From assembly GCF_938045205.1 (NCBI RefSeq), contig NZ_CALIMY010000157.1, forward strand, positions 1-7,710: DNA of 7,710 nucleotides. Reading direction: 5' to 3'. This document shows positions 5,505 to 7,710 of this stretch, piece after piece. This stretch comes from an uncultured Campylobacter sp. (GTDB lineage Bacteria > Campylobacterota > Campylobacteria > Campylobacterales > Campylobacteraceae). A model generated the notes under the pieces. That model saw nothing but the letters and a program-made list of their open reading frames with translations, did not search any database and was not told the DNA's origin. The translations under genes were made by a program, and so were the position numbers. The stretch's first letter is position 1. Each line of letters starts with the position of its first letter.

Positions 5505-7486
5505 TTAAAATTTATATCTGATGTTCGAGAAAAATACGCGACCCTCCTCAGGGAAGCCCTCTCTATACTCATAGTTTTTATCAAACAGATTCGATACTCC
5601 AGCCTCTACGCTTAAGCTCTCGACGGGCTCATACGTAAGCTTGAGATTAGTCGTGCCGAAACTGCCCAGCTTCGTAACTTCGTAGGAGTTTGAATACAAA
5701 CTTGAGCTCATATATTGCGATACGTATATGCCTAGCTTAGGCAGAATTTTATAGTCTAAATATACGAAGCCTTTGTGCTTAGGGATGCCATAAACGCGCG
5801 TATCCTCGGCGTCTTGATACTTAGCGTTCATATACGTGTAGTTTCCGCCGATTTTCAGATCGTCGGTAAGTAGGTAGCTTACGGCAAACTCAAAGCCTTT
5901 ATATCTGGCTTTATTTATATTAGTATTTTGAGCATATCTGGTTCCGTTTATTACGATATTATGCTCGCCGATAGCGTCTTTGACCCTTGAGTAAAACAGC
6001 GCGGTTTCGATCTTTAAGCCGCCGTCAAAATTTCTTTGATAACCGATTTCGTAGTGGTTAGCGATCTCGGGTTTTAAAAACGGATTTGGCTCGTTTTTTC
6101 CGAATTTTCTTGAGTAGCGATCTTTCATACTCGGAAAATAGGTCTTTTTCGCGTAGCTCAAGCTGAGCTCATCGTCTCCGTCGAAGCTATGTTTGAGTAC
6201 AGCTTGATAATTAAAGGCGTGACGTTTAGCGACGTCGAAATCATAAAGAACATTACGGCGCGGCGAGAAGCTCGTCCTGCCGTATTCTTGGGCTTTTACG
6301 GCATTTCTAGTATCGTAGCTAGCGCCTAAAATTAGTTGTGTAAATTCCGTGAAAGAATAGGTATTTTCAAGCCCGAAGCTATACGTTTTGTCCTTGTATT
6401 TTTGGATAGGCTCGCCGTCGTCGTGCTCTTTGTGAATATCCACTTTGTAGCTAGAAGCGAATTTTAACGTATCGTTATCGCTGATATTGCCGCCTATTTC
6501 TATACCGCCTCCGTAGCTTTTATCGCGGTAGTGGCTGTGAAATTCGCTCGGTTTATAGCCGTCCAAATCGTTTTTAAACTCGTCGTGGAATGCCTTGGTA
6601 TTTACGTAGAGACTACTTCCAAACTGCGTATGAGATAGCCAATAAACGCTTTGTTTATTCCATACGGGCCAATCCCAATATCGCCTTGCCAAATTATATC
6701 TAGTGTAGCGGCCCGTGTAATAAGGCTGCTGCTTTTTACCTTTTTGATTGATGTAGCTAATAGCGTATTCGTCGGTCTCGTTCGGCGTAAAGCCCACTCT
6801 TAGGTTAAATTTCTTATCTCTTTGGATGGAATTATCTCGCCTGCCGCCGTCCTCGTTACGTGTAGTTTTTTCATGGAAATTCGACGATAGCTGCTGTCCA
6901 CGATCTTGAAAGAAGTTACCGCCCGCTTGAATATAAAATAGCTCTTGCTTGCTACCGATATTAAAATCAACTTTGTTGCCGAAAGTGCCTTTGTTTTTGC
7001 CGAATTCTAGTCCGTAGCCGATGTTGCCTTCAAGCTCTTTGCTAGGCTTTTTGGTGATTAAATTTATCGCGCCGCCCATAGTATTGGGTCCGTAAAGCAC
7101 GGAGCTAGCGCCTTTGGATATTACAATACGCGACAGGTCAAACGTCGTAAAACGCCCGAAATCCGTGTTGCCGTCGTAAGGGATATAAACCGGAATTCCG
7201 TCGATAAATAGCGGCACGCGTCTAGCGTCGAAGCCGCGAACGAGCAAATTCTGCTCCGCGCGGGCGCCTACCTTATCTACGTAAATTCCCGGCGTGCTCT
7301 CGGCGACTTCCGAGAGACGCTTGATCTCGTTTTTTTCATCTTCTCTTCGTCGATCACCGCGACGCTCGTGTCGCTTTCTTGGACCTTATCGCCGATTTTT
7401 GACGTGACTTCGATCTCGCCTAGATTAAAAATTTCGCCATGAAGCGCGACGGCGGCTATGACGGCAAACAGACAGCTCTTTTTCAT
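5505..7486 (-). pseudogene. TonB-dependent outer-membrane receptor, split by a one-base frameshift (possibly phase-variable)
   Basis: The receptor would import a metal chelate across the outer membrane using TonB energy. ATG at 7486-7484 follows AAGGGAG. Residues 1-17 are a signal peptide (MKKSCLFAVIAAVALHG), followed by a TonB-box-like segment GEIEVTS (23-29). After MKK (50-52) a run of seven A residues (7336-7330) shifts the frame, and the first piece ends at TAG (7279-7277) after 69 residues. Adding one base joins it to an open frame beginning NEIKRLSEVAESTPGIYV, and the total becomes exactly 660 codons plus stop, a normal family length. The plug domain is intact (LVRGFDARRVPLFIDGIPVY; NTMGGAINLITKKP near 135-148). 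The beta-barrel follows and ends in the standard GRVFFSNIRYKF with terminal phenylalanine. The large downstream piece alone (5505-7247 from a TTG) would lack the signal peptide and could not be exported. The barrel is full length with no other break, which argues against old decay. The substrate is probably that of the adjacent importer. Confidence 0.88.
7330..7336 (-). repeat. Homopolymer run of seven A at the receptor frameshift
   Basis: On the coding strand the sequence is ATG followed by seven A and then CGAG. Seven A give the truncated frame (KKTRSS); eight A give the receptor frame (KKNEIKRL). Length changes in such runs switch genes on and off in Campylobacter, and they are also common sequencing-error sites. 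Confidence 0.8.
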
Positions 7487-7491
7487 CAAAA

Positions 7492-7498
7492 CTCCCTT
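7492..7498 (-). promoter_or_regulatory. Ribosome binding site of the receptor gene
   Basis: AAGGGAG lies five bases before ATG at 7486-7484. It decides the start: an in-frame ATG 39 bases upstream (7525) has no such site and would add 13 residues in front of an otherwise standard signal peptide. Confidence 0.8.
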
Positions 7499-7544
7499 GA
7501 GTAAAATTATTTTAATATATCGCAAGAAATCTGATTTTTATGCA

Positions 7545-7570
7545 TTTCTTATACATCGATATATAAAAAG
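7545..7570 (-). promoter_or_regulatory. Receptor promoter candidate overlapped by an imperfect palindrome
   Basis: The minus strand reads TGTATAAG (-10-like TATAAG at 7553-7548) about 60 bases before the receptor ATG. The same spot sits in a 26-base imperfect dyad centred on ATCGAT (7555-7560), with 7 of 10 arm positions matching. A repressor site over the -10 would suit a metal-responsive receptor gene, but the sequence is not a clear match to a Fur or NikR consensus I can recall. The remaining upstream DNA (7571-7710) is AT-rich and shows no gene. Confidence 0.35.
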
Positions 7571-7710
7571 AATTTTATTCAATATATGTTAAAAGAAGCT
7601 TAAATTTGAAGGCCTATATAAACAAAATTTTAACGAAACTTGAAAGTGCGGCAAAAATAGTAGGCGGCGACGGATAAAATTTAAAGCTATTCGGTATTTT
7701 TTCGGTTTGC

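Noticed and set aside
7277..7486. Programmed ribosomal frameshift in the receptor
   Set aside because: The in-frame heptamer is not a proper X-XXY-YYZ slippery site for the needed shift and no downstream stimulatory structure is evident; slippage of run length or sequence error explains it more simply.
7602..7676. Short plus-strand frame near the right edge ending in SAAKIVGGDG
   Set aside because: Only about 25 codons from a TTG, with no good start or ribosome binding site; it lies in AT-rich upstream DNA.

Overview
The window looks like a chromosomal segment from a Campylobacterota bacterium, most likely an oral or anaerobic Campylobacter of moderate GC. The reasons are the iron/metal-chelate importer with its Campylobacter/Helicobacter-style binding protein, AT-rich intergenic runs with extended -10 promoters and no clear -35, and a striking excess of the octamer TAAAATTT/AAATTTTA. 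The species assignment is inference. Every gene I can support lies on the minus strand, so the region reads from right to left.

Right half (7710 to 2441): a TonB-dependent metal-chelate uptake locus. A promoter region with an imperfect palindrome (about 7545-7570) leads into a TonB-dependent outer-membrane receptor (7486-5505). The receptor is split by a one-base shortfall in a run of seven A residues at codons 51-52; restoring one base gives exactly 660 codons plus a stop. A strong hairpin terminator (5415-5457) follows. A new promoter (extended -10 at 5280-5288) then drives a tight three-gene operon: periplasmic binding protein (GTG start), a FecCD-family permease 10 bases downstream, and an ATPase whose ATG overlaps the permease stop. 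The receptor would bring a metal chelate (ferric siderophore, heme, cobalamin, or a nickel/cobalt chelate) across the outer membrane, the binding protein would capture it in the periplasm, and the permease/ATPase would pump it into the cytoplasm. No TonB/ExbBD genes are present here.

Left half (2440 to 1): small poorly characterised genes. A 227-codon gene and a 170-codon membrane-anchored gene overlap by 8 bases. The second contains a degenerate 24-base tandem repeat. Next come a 132-base gap with an elaborate inverted repeat (976-1026), an SF0329-like gene (939-478), a 271-base gap with no gene I can support, and the beginning of a class I methyltransferase that runs off the left edge and carries a stop at codon 6. 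The 227-codon and SF0329-like proteins belong to the kind of families found scattered near polymorphic-toxin immunity genes, but nothing here proves that role.

Two genes are each broken by a single-base difference (receptor and methyltransferase). This could be real phase variation or decay, or it could be sequence error. No tRNA, rRNA, CRISPR array, insertion sequence or phage gene was seen. I did not find a clearly undescribed system; the best leads are the possibly phase-variable receptor and the compositional oddity of that gene.
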